From: an uncultured Campylobacter sp.
Lineage (GTDB): Bacteria; Campylobacterota; Campylobacteria; Campylobacterales; Campylobacteraceae
NCBI RefSeq assembly: GCF_937997465.1
Contig: NZ_CALKTQ010000172.1
Coordinates: 1 to 5,463 of the forward strand
Length of the DNA stretch: 5,463 bases
Direction of reading: 5' to 3'
The position numbers and the translations under genes are program-made. This document shows positions 4,840-5,463 of this stretch, piece by piece. The notes beneath the pieces were generated by a model. The model was not told the DNA's origin, did no database searches, and saw only the letters and a program-made list of their open reading frames with translations. Numbering within the stretch: the first letter of the stretch is position 1; every line of letters starts with the position of its first letter.

Positions 4840-5463
4840 ATGATGAGGTCTATTTACTCCGCCGCCACCGGCATGATCGCCCAGCAAACCCAGATCGACG
4901 TCACGTCGCACAATATCGCAAACGTAAACACCATCGGCTACAAGAAAAACCGCGCCGAGTTTGCCGATCTGATGTATCAGGTCATGGAGTATGCTGGCAC
5001 GGCAACCAGCGCCACGACGAAAAGCCCGACGGGTATCGAGGTTGGTCTGGGTGCGCGTCCGACGGCGATAACGAAGATATTTTCGCAAGGCTATTTTAAA
5101 GAAACGAGCAATAACCTCGATATGGTTATTGCGGGTAACGGCTTTTTCCAGGTGCAGCTTCCGGACGGCACGACGGCGTATACTAGAAACGGCGCCTTTA
5201 AGCTCAACAGTGAAGGCACGGTCGTAAATTCCGACGGCTACGTGCTCCAGCCGCAGATGACTATCCCTGCCGACGCTACGCAGGTTTCAGTGGGCACTGA
5301 CGGCACCGTCTCAGTACTTCAGCCTGGTAACACCGAGATGACGCAGGTGGGCCGTATCGAGCTAGCAAATTTTATCAACCCAGCAGGCCTACACTCTATG
5401 GGCGATAATCTCTATCTGCCGACGGGCTCTAGTGGCGAGGTCGTAGTCGGCACGGCGGGGCTT
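4840..5463 (+). CDS. flgG: Flagellar distal rod protein FlgG (5' part, cut by right edge)
   Basis: The first 208 residues of a protein normally about 260 long; the frame is open to the last base. FlgG polymerises into the distal rod between the FlgB/C/F proximal rod and the hook, after export by the flagellar type III system. The N-terminal rod domain reads MMRSIYSAATGMIAQQTQID, then SHNIANVNTIGYKKNRAEF (residues 23-41), the defining motif. Residues about 45-72 (MYQVMEYAGTATSATTKSPT onward) match the FlgG-specific insert region. NLDMVIAGNGFFQV (92-105) and YTRNGAFKLNSEGTVVNSDG (from 114) are typical D1-domain segments. The C-terminal rod/hook domain lies beyond the window. The start is the ATG at 4840, with AGAGGA (4827-4832) seven bases upstream; the ATG at 4835 is in another frame and meets TGA after one codon, and the next ATG at 4843 is possible but less well spaced. 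GC content is higher than in rpoD. It appears intact. Confidence 0.94.
   Translation, partial: MMRSIYSAATGMIAQQTQIDVTSHNIANVNTIGYKKNRAEFADLMYQVMEYAGTATSATTKSPTGIEVGLGARPTAITKIFSQGYFKETSNNLDMVIAGNGFFQVQLPDGTTAYTRNGAFKLNSEGTVVNSDGYVLQPQMTIPADATQVSVGTDGTVSVLQPGNTEMTQVGRIELANFINPAGLHSMGDNLYLPTGSSGEVVVGTAGL

Noticed and set aside
4780..5088. Minus-strand open frame of 102 codons
   Set aside because: It is antisense to the start of flgG and its leader, has arginine-rich composition typical of a shadow frame, and matches no family.
1..5463. tRNA, rRNA, CRISPR array, transposase or phage attachment site
   Set aside because: No regularly spaced repeats, cloverleaf patterns or mobile-element proteins were seen on either strand.

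Overview
The window looks like a chromosomal segment of a relatively GC-rich Campylobacter (the C. showae / C. rectus / C. curvus type). This is inferred from the protein sequences, the frequent AAATTT words, the extended TATAAT-type -10 sites without a clear -35, and the sigma54-controlled rod genes. The species cannot be fixed from the sequence alone.

Left part (1-1405), minus strand: two damaged genes. The first (1-461, running off the left edge) is a periplasmic substrate-binding protein of an iron-siderophore/cobalamin-type ABC importer, broken by a cluster of small indels around 131-160. The second (562-1405) is an unrecognised multipass inner-membrane protein. It can be rebuilt only by assuming a lost start codon (ATC where ATG is expected), a +1 slip in a T run and one in-frame TAA. 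Either this is real gene decay or the sequence is poor here.

Middle (1448-3388), minus strand: an intact rpoD (627 aa, primary sigma factor) with its own TATAAT promoter at one end and a perfect palindromic terminator overlapping its stop codon at the other. A longer reading starting at 3393 is wrong, because it would run through the promoter.

Right part (3477-5463), plus strand: flgF (complete) and flgG (5' 208 codons, cut by the right edge), the distal rod genes of the flagellar basal body. flgF is preceded by a near-consensus sigma54 promoter and a leader with an inverted repeat. The two genes are separated by 449 bp without a coding region. That gap holds a long imperfect hairpin just after flgF, two tandem sigma54-type promoters that share an 11-base word, an 18-bp palindrome overlapping one of them, and a GC-rich hairpin just before the flgG ribosome binding site.

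The window therefore combines a housekeeping sigma factor, transcribed leftward, with rod genes transcribed rightward from the alternative sigma54 system, as expected for middle-class flagellar genes in Campylobacter. The parts least explained by known features are the decayed membrane gene and the hairpin-rich flgF-flgG gap. I see no RNA gene, CRISPR array, insertion sequence or integrase.
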